Shown here piece after piece: positions 10,571 through 20,469 of a stretch of DNA of 64,000 nucleotides. Numbering within the stretch: the first letter of the stretch is position 1; each line of letters opens with the position of its first letter. A program made the position numbers and the translations under genes. The stretch comes from Torymus aiolomorphi (lineage: Eukaryota; Arthropoda; Insecta; Hymenoptera; Torymidae). Location: the NCBI GenBank assembly GCA_036365515.1, contig CM070873.1:226067876-226131875 (forward strand). Reading direction: 5' to 3'. The notes under the pieces are model-generated. The model made no database searches. It was not told where the DNA came from and was given only the letters and a program-made list of their open reading frames with translations.

Positions 10571-10993
10571 GGTGGGCGAGTAAGAAAACAAAATTTTGTT
10601 TTAATCTTATCCATAAGGTGGAGACTAGCTGCTCAGGGATTTACGGGTGTTCCTAACTGCATATACCTATACAATCTCAATTACAAAAAATACTTGCGCA
10701 CATATGCATATATACACTAATACCGCGAAAAGGAGAAAAACAGAAGGAGAATGCTCAATACTGATGCATTCGGCAACGGCAATCTGGCTTAGCCCTGCGA
10801 CCTGCGTGCATGAATATACTTATACTGCAGCAGTCGTAACGGCTACGCTAGGTACCTCGGCTCACGGTCGTACACACTTTCCGGACCTATGTGACCGTGC
10901 CTCACTGCCTCGGCTAGGCTGTGTTCGCACACGAAGTACAGCGGAAAAACACATGCGACTCACGCAACCGCGAGCGCTCCCTGTATGTATAAG

Positions 10994-11072
<79 letters not shown>
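10994..11072. repeat. (AT)n microsatellite
   Basis: About 79 bp of AT dinucleotide inside copy 1 of the dispersed repeat. Copy 2 has only a short ATATATCTATATATAT at this place, so the tract expanded in copy 1 or collapsed in copy 2. Confidence 0.95.
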
Positions 11073-11074
<2 letters not shown>

Positions 11075-12491
11075 ATCGCGCGCGCTTTCTGCTACTGCTG
11101 AGTAGTGCCGCGTGCCGTGGCGCACATGTGTCCATGGTGTGTGTTGTCAACAATCGAATCGTCTGGCTCCCGGCGTCCCCAGCGATAACTGTGGCTGCTG
11201 TAGTATGCCGCCCTGGTGAATCGTGTTCGCCCTTGCATCGTGTTCGCCGATTGTCGATGATTCGTCGGAGATGGGAAGGTAGTGTGTCAGCGGCGAGAGC
11301 AGATTTAGTAAGCATTTTCTCGTTCCTAACCTCTCTGATGGGTGAGCTGATGGTACTTTCGCTTGTTGCAGGTATCTGTGGCAGCGAGAGTAGTGTAAAC
11401 GGCGGGCACTGCTGCAGACTGTTTCTTGGGTGTGGAAATGTTGTCTGAGTCATCTATTTATTAATTATATGTGGTTTTTAGGTGCTCAACTTTCCTTGTT
11501 TGGCTCTTACACTAGTGACTATTATTTATACAGTTAAGCTGCTGCTTGTGTCTCTACTCTCAGGCTGTTGCTGTTTCCAGCAGTGAAACAGCGGTTAAAG
11601 GTCTCCACCAGTTCTTCCCCTCTAGTTGTTACAGGAAGCTGGTACAGTGAGTGAACAACAGCCATTGCTGCAGACTTTTCTTTTGTATGATATGTTTTTT
11701 TTAATTCCTCTATTTATTAGTCATATGTGGTTTTTAGGTGCTCAACTCTCCTCGCTTGTCCCCAAGAATAGGGACTGATCTGTTGTTCATGTGCTTTGCT
11801 GATCCCTAGGTTGAGGCAGTCCCTGACATGAAACCCAATTGACGGTCTCTGTCAGTACTTTCCTCCTCGGTGGTGTGGTTACTGACATAGTGGATCGCTG
11901 TTAGATGATTCTCAGCAGACTGGCATCCATGGAGTAATGCCAGCCTAGACCGTCCAGCCCTATTTTGCAACTTCTGCAGCTCTAAGTGATCTTCGAGTGT
12001 TAGTGCTTTAAAGTGTGAGGGGATAGGTAATAAGAACTGGGAAATATTATATAAGTGCTGTGTGTGTTGTTAAATGCGATAAGGGTAGGTAGTTGTCCCT
12101 GGTAATATTAACTCGTCTATTTAATTTCTAAGTTTAGTCAGGGTGTAAGAACTCGCTTCAGGGTATCTGTTGTATTAAAATACATCATTATGTATTTCGC
12201 AGACTTCTACCCAGTGAGACTTGCCTATTTAATAGTTTTCTACATGCTGTAAGACTGAGTCAGCTAGAACATTGCATTCTTTATGCATTAAAATTTACCA
12301 TATTACAACATTTATAGCTCATACATTACACAAAAGTTTTTTTTGTATATATGATATTCCTTTAACATGTATTTATATAATATTACACAATTTTGATTCT
12401 TTTAGTTCAATCGCTTAGGTCCTGGGAACATAGTTAGTAGGTTAAGGTGGGTAATCTTATATTAAATTTTTTAAATTTGTTATTAAAAATC

Positions 12492-13210
12492 TTTTTGTAA
12501 TATGTGTTTCTCCCATTGAATATTGTTATCAAATGTAATTTTGTATCTTATTATTATGTTTTTGTAATTATATTATCTTTGGAATGTTATGTCGATTTTT
12601 TCCATCTTATTTAGAGCTATTGTATCGAATACTTCTGTGCAAATCAAATTCTGTTAAATAATAAGCGAAAATTCACTATACGTGTATTGGGGTATTAAAA
12701 ATCATGTTTATACGTTTGATGATCCAGAAATTATTGTACATAAAAATGTTAATTGGGAATAAGTTTTGTTTAAACTATATCTATATGCTTTGTATTTAAC
12801 AGTTTTATTGAAAGTCAAATTCTTGTATGATAAGCGAAAATCGACTATTTCAGGTGTATTTAGGCATTAAAAATCGTTTTTATAGGTTTAAGCGGTCAGG
12901 AATCCATTTTATATGAAAATGTTAAATGGGAAAAAGTTTTATTTAAATATTATCTAGAACTTTTACATTTAACATGTTTGTGTAAAATCAAATCCTGTCA
13001 AGTTATAGCCGAAAATCGTCCATTTTATGTATATTTTGGCGTTTAAAATCATTTTTATAAGTGTAACTTATCAGGAGTTCATTTTACACAAAGGTGATAA
13101 ATAGGAAAAAGTTTTGTTTAAATATTATCTCCAACTTTTGTATTTAACATTTTTGTGTAAAATCAAATTCTGTCAAGTGATAGCCGAAAATCGTCCATTT
13201 TTGACCTTTT
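12492..13210. repeat. 175-bp tandem array, 4 units
   Basis: Diverged units of about 170-175 bp, each containing AAAATGTTAAATGGGAAAAAG-like and TCAAATCCTGTCAAGTTATA-like blocks and ending AGC(C)GAAAATCG. Unit ends fall near 12667, 12836, 13011 and 13185. The matching array in copy 2 has six units. Confidence 0.88.
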
Positions 13211-13245
13211 TTGCCGTTTTCGCAGTTGTCTTGGCAAATATTGCT

Positions 13246-13666
13246 CGTAGAAAAAAGTGTCCAACAGATAAAAGGTGTATTTTAATTAGTTTTAGCAGAT
13301 ACACCTATAGATACAAGCTTAAAATTAATTTTTCTAGTCATTAAGCTTAAAAATCGATATTTTGAAATATTTCTTTTTGCTCGCATTTTTTTAATTTTTC
13401 ATCGATCTATCTCAATTGAGAACCAGGACTTAGGTATAATTAGAGGAGTATTTTCCCGCGATCCCGATGGAATCGGTTGAAAATTCATTGAGATAATCGA
13501 GGAACTTGCGTACATACGGGCGTTCAGACATACATACATCACAGAAAACGCTTAAAACGCACTCATTTTGACTGGAAAAGACTTTTCTTGTATCAAATTA
13601 TTAGTTTTTGAAGTCAGACAATTTTCACTCTGGTGAAATTATAAGGCTCTTCCGTGCAGCGGTCGT
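13246..13666. other. Unassigned DNA after the dispersed repeat
   Basis: AT-rich. The segment 13400-13535 has the layout CGATCCCGATGGAATCGGTT, then CATACGGGCG, then CATACATACATC. It recalls the region before the CA arrays in the dispersed family at 32.6 and 56.4 kb, but without the CA expansion. Confidence 0.4.
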
Positions 13667-13920
13667 GCCTAAAAATGAAGCCCAGTGATCACATATTCGT
13701 TAAATGGTCCTTTTTTTGTAACATGGACAATCTAATCTCAAACTGCACTTCTATTGTCTGTTACTTTGCAATGATTTATTGTGCGAAAACGAGCAAAAGA
13801 TAGACAGCAAAAGCTACAATTTAAGCTCTGATTCGTTGAAAAATATTGATTTTTCAGGATCTTATAAGCAATCAGGATCTTATAAGCAAGATTTTGTCCT
13901 GAGCTGGCGACCAGAGCAGT
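13667..13920. mobile_element. Left arm of a foldback element split by retrotransposon 2
   Basis: CCTAAAAATGAAGCCC, then CGAAAACGAGCAAAAGATAG, GACAGCAAAAGCTACAATTT and AATATTGATTTTTCAGGA. This matches the left arm of the intact foldback element at 42771-43378. The complementary right arm is at 17584-17770, on the far side of retrotransposon 2. Confidence 0.82.
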
Positions 13921-14055
13921 CGTGTTTACAATTGCTCCGCGTAATATCTAAATACACGTACATATACTTATATATACAAGTTGTAGTACTAACTTATTTC
14001 AAATCGATATACATATATTTCTATTATCACATTTGAAACAGTGCTAAGACTTACT

Positions 14056-15075
14056 ATGTCTGGAAAGACTTGCATACTTTGTCAGTTATCTGTTAATACT
14101 AAAGATCAATCGGTAACCTGCAACGGTTGTTTTTCTTTTATACATCTTAGTTGCTCTAGTACGGCGTCATCAACTGGTGGTGTATATTCTTGCTGCTTAA
14201 ATAACATTACACTGCGTAGCAGTAGAAATAGGAGTACACCTAAGGAGCGCTCGAAAAGCTTGGATACACTGAACCCGCAGGCACATGCAAGGTCACCTGA
14301 GGACACACACGGATCCCTCCTGGTCCCCGGAAAAATTTTGCCAAATGACTTGCAAATCCTATAAAATAATCTTGCTATGATTTTCAACTCACAGTTTTAT
14401 ACTTTGACGACTACGCTTCAAAATATCAATGACCAGCTCTCTTCTTTTAAAGAACTTATCGACGGAAACAGGAAGGATATGGACGCTGCAAAATCCCAAA
14501 TTTCTTCACTGTCAGATAAGATTGGTAATTTAGAAACTAAGGTATGAAACCTGAATGTATCAAGTCAAGCTAGTTCTGTCGACAAAACCATAGATAGCAC
14601 ATCATGCTCTTCAAGTCAGTCCATATGTGACTTTTCTGCCGAAGTGATTGATCGCCTCCAACGTTCCTCGAATATTGTCATCTATAACCTCACCTCTAAA
14701 CCTAATACTACAGACAAGGAACTTGTATTAGACTGCTTGAGCAGCATAGATAACTTAGATGCCACAGATATCCATGTCAAAAGACTCGTTAAACCGTCCA
14801 CTCATAACAAAGACCAACTGATTTTGGTAAAACTCTCATCCAAAGAGGAAGCAAATCGCGTCCTAAAAAACTGGAGTAAATTTCCCACGGGAATAAAAAT
14901 CTCAGCGGACCACACCGAAGCGCAACGGAATCTTTTCAAAAAACTAAAAGTAGACGCCGATAAGCATAACTTAACCAATCCTAACAATCAGAAAATGGTT
15001 AGATATATCAATGGAAATCCTACATTAATTGACAAAAAAAAACAGAAGTCTGTAAATAGTAATTTTCGTCAATAA
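14056..15075 (+). pseudogene. Retrotransposon 2 ORF1: PHD finger / coiled coil / RRM-like protein
   Basis: One reading frame from the ATG at 14056 to the stop at 15073-15075, broken in frame by TAA at 14362-14364 and TGA at 14545-14547. The N-terminal PHD-like finger uses C6, C9, C22, C25, H30, C33 and C46, while the expected last Cys is Asn. The middle part (QNINDQLSSFKELI onward) is a predicted coiled coil. After the second stop the frame has NIVIYNLTSK and DIHVKRLV, an RRM-like fold typical of LINE ORF1 proteins. It would bind element RNA. The two stops are simple point changes, so the frame is otherwise preserved. Confidence 0.85.
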
Positions 15076-17442
15076 CAACAGAATTAATATATATTATCAA
15101 AACGCGGACTCAGTAGTCCGCAAAATTCAAACTTTTAAACATCAGTTCTATTTACAAATAACTAAACCAGATATAATTGTACTAACGGAAACTTGGCTCC
15201 AACCAAACGTACTTACAAGCTAACTTGGCCTATCGGATTACAATATCTTTAGATATGATAGAGATTTGGCTGCGTGTAACCTTTCTCGAGGTGGAGGTAT
15301 TCTAATAGCAATTAAAAAAAGTTTACCTGCTGTGGTAATTCCGACTTTTACAACCTTTGAACAACTATTTATCAAATTATCGTTACCGACTGAGAAATTT
15401 GTTATTGGAGTTTCATATTTCCAACCAAATTCTCCTCTGCAACTGTACACTGATCACTGTCAAATTGTAGAAAGTATTTCTCTTGAGCAACCAGACCATC
15501 AATTTATTATGCTGGGTGATTATAATCTCCCTCATCTCACATGGCTTCATTCACCTCTCTGTATAAGTACAAACTCGTATATTGACCCAAATGAGCAGGC
15601 CTGCGCTGAGGCCATCCGCAATTGCTACTCGGGTCTTAATCTCGCCCAACACTTTCCGAATCATCCGAGTAAGGGTTACTCACTGGACTTAGCATTCGCC
15701 CCTCTTGGTATCATGTCAATGTTGGTCAAGATCAGCTTATTCCCACGGATATTCATCACATTTCAGGACTCTTTGTAGTCAAAGTGCCTTCTGCTGTAAA
15801 TATTTCTCCAAGTATAGTAAATCGCAATTTTCTAGATGCCGATTACGAGACTATTCTTTGTAGTCTCTTGGATATGAACTGGGATGTTTTACTACAGGAT
15901 GGTAATGTTGACTCCATTATGGAGAAATTTTATGCCACTCTTCATAGCGTTATTGATACGTATGTGCCTATCGTTCAGCACCGGCCCGCGACATATCCAA
16001 AATGGTACGATCTGGAAAATATTAAATTAATTCAAGATAAAAAATGCGCACATTGTAAATGGAAACGATTAGGTACTTTACAATGCTACATAGAATTTAA
16101 GAGATTAAGAGCGATGTGTATCCGTCTATCCAGGTTAAAATATAAAAATTATATTATTGCTGTATAAAGCTCTGTAAAAAAGGATATTCGTTGTTTCTGG
16201 TCGTATGTAAATAATAACAAAAAGGAATCTGGTATTCCTTCCAATACGTATCTTAACTCTGTTAGAGCACATAATGACTCTGAAACAACGAACCTTTTTA
16301 CCACATATTTCAGTTCGGTATATGTGAATGAAGAAATTGAAGAAGTTACAAAATCTAATTTTAGTAATGAGGTCCTGTCTGATTTACAACTCTCTCAGGA
16401 ATCCTTGCGATTAATTATCTCGTCACTAGACACCAATGTTAAACCTGGTTCCGATGGTATTCCCTCATACTTTGTTAAAAGATGCTGGTCAGCCTTAGAA
16501 AAGCCAATTTCTATTATTTTTAGAAATATTTTCTCTTCGGGATATTTTCCCAAAGCTTGGAAGTTTTCTTATGTATTTCCCATTTTTAAGAATAGAGATA
16601 AAGAAGACGTCTCAAATTATCGTCCTATCTCAATTATTAGCTGCCTCGCCAAAGTGTTTGTTTACTAACGAACGAATTAGCTTCCAAGTTGTTGGGAAAA
16701 CTATCTATATTCCAACATGGCTTTATCAGGGGACGATCGACGCTTACAAACCTCTTAATATTTAATGATTTTTTATCATGCTCTCTTATGGGTTATAAAC
16801 AAGTAGATACTATCTATACCTACTTTTCTAAGGCATTCGACCGCGTTAGTCACAAACGTTCAATCTCGAAACTGTGGATGTTTGGTGTTTGTGGAAACAT
16901 TCTGTCTTTACTTGCGTCTTATTTAACCGATCGATCTCAAGTTGTAAGAATTAATAATTGCATTTCCTCGCCCATCTTAGTCTCATCTGGAGTTCCTCAA
17001 GGTTCGCATCTCGGCCCACTATTGTTTTGCATTTTTATTAATGACTTAATACCTCTTATTACCCACTCTAACATACTATTATATGGTCCCCTTATACAGA
17101 TGTCTCATTTAAGAAGCTTGAATCTGTGCAACATAAATTATTGCGGTATATTGTGTTCAAAATGAACTCCATTACTATCGTGATTGTTTATTAGCATATA
17201 AAATTAAAAAAAATTATTTGAACTCTGAAATCGTCACGTCTCTCTTCCAAGAGAGACAAGTCAGTTACACTCTACGCAATTTTAGAGTCCTACAGAAAAG
17301 TACGCTAAACTCCAACATAGGGTTTTATTCTACTGTTAATAGGTTAAGACGATCGTGGAATGCTCTCCCCCGAATAGCTTTATATTCAACCTCTATTGCG
17401 GCATTTAAAAATACTCTTAGAGGTATTTCGACACAATATTAA
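15076..17442 (+). pseudogene. Retrotransposon 2 ORF2: endonuclease-reverse transcriptase, deleted
   Basis: The endonuclease begins near IYYQNADSV (15089) and shows VLTETW near 15178, MLGDYNLPHLTW near 15509 and an HHISGL block near 15750. Breaks are TAA at 15221-15223, a frameshift near 15715-15740, TAA at 16165-16167 and a frameshift near 16655-16670. RT blocks are KPGSDGIPSYFVKR near 16444, NYRPISIISCLAKVF near 16615, HGFIRGRSTLTNL near 16718, FSKAFDRVSHK near 16825 and SGVPQGSHLGPLLF near 16987. Frame and content then jump from NILLY at about 17083 straight to KLESVQHKLLRY at about 17114, so YADD and much of the thumb region are gone. The C-terminal block (17218-17442) remains. Confidence 0.88.
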
Positions 17443-17556
17443 TTAATTCACTGATTCTACTGCATCACTATATGTACTATATCACATGTTGTAATATTAC
17501 TAAAAGGCTCTATTTGTTGTTTATATTCTTGTAAAGGGCAATTTGCCCGTCAAATT

Positions 17557-17583
17557 ATTAAATAAATAAATAAATAAATAAAT
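17557..17583 (+). repeat. TAAA-repeat tail of retrotransposon 2
   Basis: Six tandem TAAA units mark the 3' end. The next bases (AATCAAAGAT) already belong to the interrupted foldback element. Confidence 0.9.
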
Positions 17584-17770
17584 CAAAGATATTTTAAGAT
17601 AATTGGTTAAAAATAGGATTCATTAAATCGCTTAGTGACAAATGATGACAAATTTTTAACCATTTTCTTACGCTATCTTTGATTGCGTATAATTTTCTGA
17701 AAAATTAATATTTTCCAACCAATCAGATTTAAAATTTAGCTTTTGCTGTCTACGTTTATGTCTATGTCAA
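17584..17770. mobile_element. Right arm of the foldback element split by retrotransposon 2
   Basis: Read on the - strand it gives GACAGCAAAAGCTAAATTTT, AATATTAATTTTTCAGAAAA and CAATCAAAGATAGCGTAAG. This matches both the left arm at 13667-13920 and the intact element at 42771-43378. A secondary inverted repeat (17583-17617 with 17653-17688) sits at the junction. Confidence 0.82.
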
Positions 17771-17880
17771 TGTGGTGGGGCAGACGAGCGGCTCTGCTCA
17801 GAGATGTGTTGCCCAACACTCAGGTTTACACCCATTGTGCTGTCCCCCTTAGTTATGATGCTTCTCTACTTCTCGCTACA

Positions 17881-20215
17881 CTAGATCCTTCTATCTATCC
17901 GCTTTATGACTAGACAGATAGACTGTAGGCTCTGCTTTCTTAGGGCTTCGGACTGAAGGAAGCATCCCGCCCATATCCCCCACCTAGTACCCACGAAAGC
18001 TGGACATTGGCAGAGAAGGTGGAAGGATACCGTCTTCGGCCCAGGGTTACCAGATGGCGATCTCCTATCCTTTTTACTCACGTGCAAGTGACGTCACATT
18101 CTTTGAGAGTAAGTGAGACAAAAAGTCGCCATCTAGCAATCCTGCTCCGGCCCTAAACACCATCTGCAGCTACCCTCGTCTAATAAGCGTAATTCTGCAT
18201 TTGTACAGGTAGTATCTGATCCACCAGTGTCCCGTGAGCTAGCCTACTTACTCTCCTTGGCTTAGCTTTATTAAGCCTGCCGATCTCTTGTAGTAAATGC
18301 TCTGGCGGAGAGTCACTGAGATTCTCTTGGCTTGCCTTAAATCTGGCGACTCTTGTGGAACTACAAGACTCTACTACTTGAGTATTTCCTCCTTCATCAC
18401 AAGTGAGGTTCTTTTCTTAATTTCACTCAGCGGAACACCTAGTCGCTCTAATCTGATGAGCGCCTTTACCCGTCAAGCGATCTACTTTCTCGTTACCCCC
18501 AATACCTTCATGCCTCGGCATCCAAATGAGACTTACTGCGTTGGTACGGGCCAAGACGTAAGGATATCTTTGCAGTGCAAAACTTCCTTGGAGTAGATGC
18601 TGGTGCAATTTAGAACCATCAGCACAGCCCTGCTATCTGACCAGATGGTGATGGGACATCTCCTATTATCCTTGATAAGTTACACTGCAGCACACTCCGC
18701 TATGGCTCTTACTTCTGCTTGGAACACCGGTGCATGGGAACACTAGGTCCATAGAGCTACCTTGCTCCCAAGTACCCGACCCCATGCCATCTCGGTTTTG
18801 GAGCTGTCCGTGTACCATCCCATGCCCGATTATGCGTAAGGGTAGGTACCGCTGGTTCATTCTTCTCTATCGGAGATATGCACCCTGAAGGGTTTGAGAA
18901 ATGTAATCCTTCGACTTCTCTTGTCATATCTCGATGCTTCGATGTCACGGGGTAGGAGCTAATCAAGTTCCTAGTCAAGCCCGCTCTCTAAGCCCATGAC
19001 ATCTGTAATGCACTACCAAGTCTTACTCGATTCACCCTTAATGAAAACATGCAAGGGTGGTATTCCTAGTATTAACTCTTGCGCTGCAAGGGACCTTGTG
19101 CTCGGAGAGCCCGTTATGCACCCTATCATTAGCCTTTGTACTTTGTCTAATGAACTTAGATGGGTTTTGAGGGGATTTCTGCCACCAGGCCACCGCTCCA
19201 TGGGCTAATCTGGGCCTGATGATAGCTTCATACAACCACCTTACATTGCCCGGTGATAGGCCCAGGTGTTGCCAAAAGCCCTCCTGCAGGTCCAGATCGT
19301 GTTTATGGCTTTCTAACATATCTTGCTAATGTGTTTCCCCTAATTTAGTTTGGAGTCCAACGTCACTCCCAAGTACTTGGCCTCGTTGACCAGCTAAAGA
19401 GACTTACCACCCAGCTGTACCCCCTAATAGGTTTGGTATTGTATCTGGTTGTGAACAACATCGTGCTGACTTTATGCGGGTTCACTGACAGACTAATGGA
19501 CTCACGCCATGCTTGCACTATAGCTAACGCAAACTGCATTAGTCCTGCAATTACGTGCTTGTCGTCGGCTTTTACTAGTATTAGGATGTCGTCTGCATAG
19601 GCCTGGGCAAAGAAGCCTGCCTCATTCAGTAGTCTGATAAGTTCATCCATCACCGAACACCACATGGTGGGAGACAGTACTCGTCCTTGCGGACAGTCCT
19701 TTACTATCTTTACCTTTTCTGTGTGTGAGGCCCAATGGGCATCCACTTTTCAACAGCCGAGCATGCGCCAAATCCACCTGCTAATGGTGTTAGGTACCAG
19801 ATGGTCCTCGGCGCCATTCACGATGCTCTATTTCGGGGCATGGTTAAATGCTTCATCTGCATCAAGCAAACATGCTAGCATCATACCTCTGTTCTTCATC
19901 CTCTTTTTCACGAAAGAAATCGACTCAACCAGAGGGGTATTAACCGATTAGGCCGCCTGATAAGCGTGTTGTCTATCATGCAGGGCGTGTGCTGTTGACG
20001 GTTCTTCTCATATGTATCTGTCCCCCAGTATTTTCATTGTCTTAAAGAAAAAGGATGTCCGACTGATGGGTCTATAATCTTGTGGCTTTGACTATTGCAT
20101 TATGCCGGGTTTGTGTATAGAAACAACCTTGGCCACTCGCCAACATTCTGGTATATGCCCAAATACTAGGCACGCTCGATAAAGTTTCACCAGGGCAGGA
20201 ATGAGTGGATTTTAT
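17881..20215 (-). pseudogene. Retrotransposon 3 RT / RNase H / C-terminal region
   Basis: In order on the - strand: LVKLYRACLVFGHIPECW near 20195; DYRPIS near 20070; a changed first catalytic block (DADEAFNHA, where D-x-x-x-A-F-D is usual) near 19855; CPQGRVLSPTMW at 19695-19660; the catalytic AYADDILILV with YADD at 19588-19599; WLYEAIIRPRLAHGAVAWW near 19220; the RNase H C-terminal motif WMPRHEGIGGNEKVDRL near 18510; and LLCQCPAF near 18015 of the Cys/His segment. Stops and frameshifts occur throughout, for example near 19750-19830, 18660-18780 and 18590. A 99-bp CRE-containing element interrupts it at 18043-18141. Confidence 0.88.
18043..18141. mobile_element. Short CRE-containing inverted-repeat element, copy A
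   Basis: About 99 bp with ends AGATGGCGAT and AGTCGCCATCT in inverted orientation. The core GCAAGTGACGTCACATTCTT contains the palindromic CRE/ATF octamer TGACGTCA. An inverted copy with an almost unchanged core lies at 63727-63829. It lies within the degenerate C-terminal region of retrotransposon 3, which favours insertion. Confidence 0.8.
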
Positions 20216-20469
20216 TAGACTTAATAGGGGAAAGTGGGGCTATGTTGTTTTATAATAAAGTATTACTTTTATGTTCAGATGAATAAAGTGAAAAGATGTG
20301 AATAGTTAGGTTAGATTCCTTCCAAGAAATCGCTCGACGAAAATGGTAAAGCTTATGAATGTACTTAGTTCAAAAATAATTTTCGTTACAGAATTTTCAA
20401 AAATGAAGTTAAAGAAGATAATAAAAACTCATTTTTCTTCCATTCGTCATGGGTCCAATAAGAAATTGG

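Larger units (their letters stand above)
9811..10588. mobile_element. Non-autonomous element with terminal inverted repeats
   Basis: Ends are inverted: TTTTCTTACTCCCC and GGCCGAAAGTACG at 9811-9837 match the complement of 10560-10588 with a few changes. No coding capacity is evident. The interior holds three CTTTCGGCCCG motifs (near 9906, 9980, 10531), a hairpin at 10039-10108, a direct repeat of about 106 bp (10134-10240 and 10335-10439), and a compound palindrome at 10531-10570. A CCAATCAGAGCGCGC stretch near 10482 resembles a CCAAT-box context. The family is not recognised. Target-site duplications were not identified, so the true end could include the abutting hairpin. Confidence 0.65.
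10624..13245. repeat. Large dispersed repeat, copy 1 (2.6 kb)
   Basis: Aligns with 29022-31945 over its full length, starting ACTAGCTGCTCA and ending near CTTGGCAAATATTGCT. Differences are a long AT microsatellite here (10994-11072), a short segment missing in copy 2 near 29880, an insertion in copy 2 near 30803, and two fewer 175-bp units here at the 3' side. A conserved frame of about 85 codons occurs in both copies (11193-11448 and 29519-29776, +), and the opposite strand is open too. No domain is recognisable, so coding is unproven. An internal direct repeat (11407-11490 and 11662-11746) shares TATGTGGTTTTTAGGTGCTC. Confidence 0.92.
14056..17583 (+). mobile_element. Non-LTR retrotransposon 2 (CR1-like), degenerate
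   Basis: LINE with an ORF1 beginning in a PHD-type zinc finger, an ORF2 endonuclease and a partial reverse transcriptase, and a TAAA-repeat tail at 17557-17583. It has several nonsense codons and frameshifts and an internal deletion that removes the RT catalytic motif. A GGGCAATTTGCCC palindrome precedes the tail. PHD finger plus coiled coil in ORF1 is characteristic of CR1-like clades; the exact clade is not determined. It is inserted in a foldback element whose arms flank it. Its 5' boundary is not fixed and could be up to about 130 bp upstream. Confidence 0.9.
17775..20220 (-). mobile_element. Retrotransposon 3, 3' part (I/R1-type LINE with RNase H)
   Basis: Minus-strand degenerate LINE containing RT, RNase H and the usual C-terminal Cys-rich segment, read from 20220 down to 17775. 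Its endonuclease half lies at 23616-24650 in the same orientation, separated by a hAT-bearing block. Some sequence between endonuclease and RT (start of the RT domain) is missing, so the event was not a clean insertion. A C-terminal RNase H places it with I-group elements rather than with the two Jockey/CR1-type elements upstream. Confidence 0.88.

Noticed and set aside
10914..11453. 179-codon minus frame in the dispersed repeat
   Set aside because: Partly translation of the AT tract. The remainder is open on both strands and lacks a domain. Conservation reflects DNA-level duplication.
20225..20250. TAGGGGAAAGTGGGGCTATG as a proven hAT terminal repeat
   Set aside because: It resembles the MITE end at 56749, but no inverted partner was found at the right side of the block, so the element edge stays unproven.
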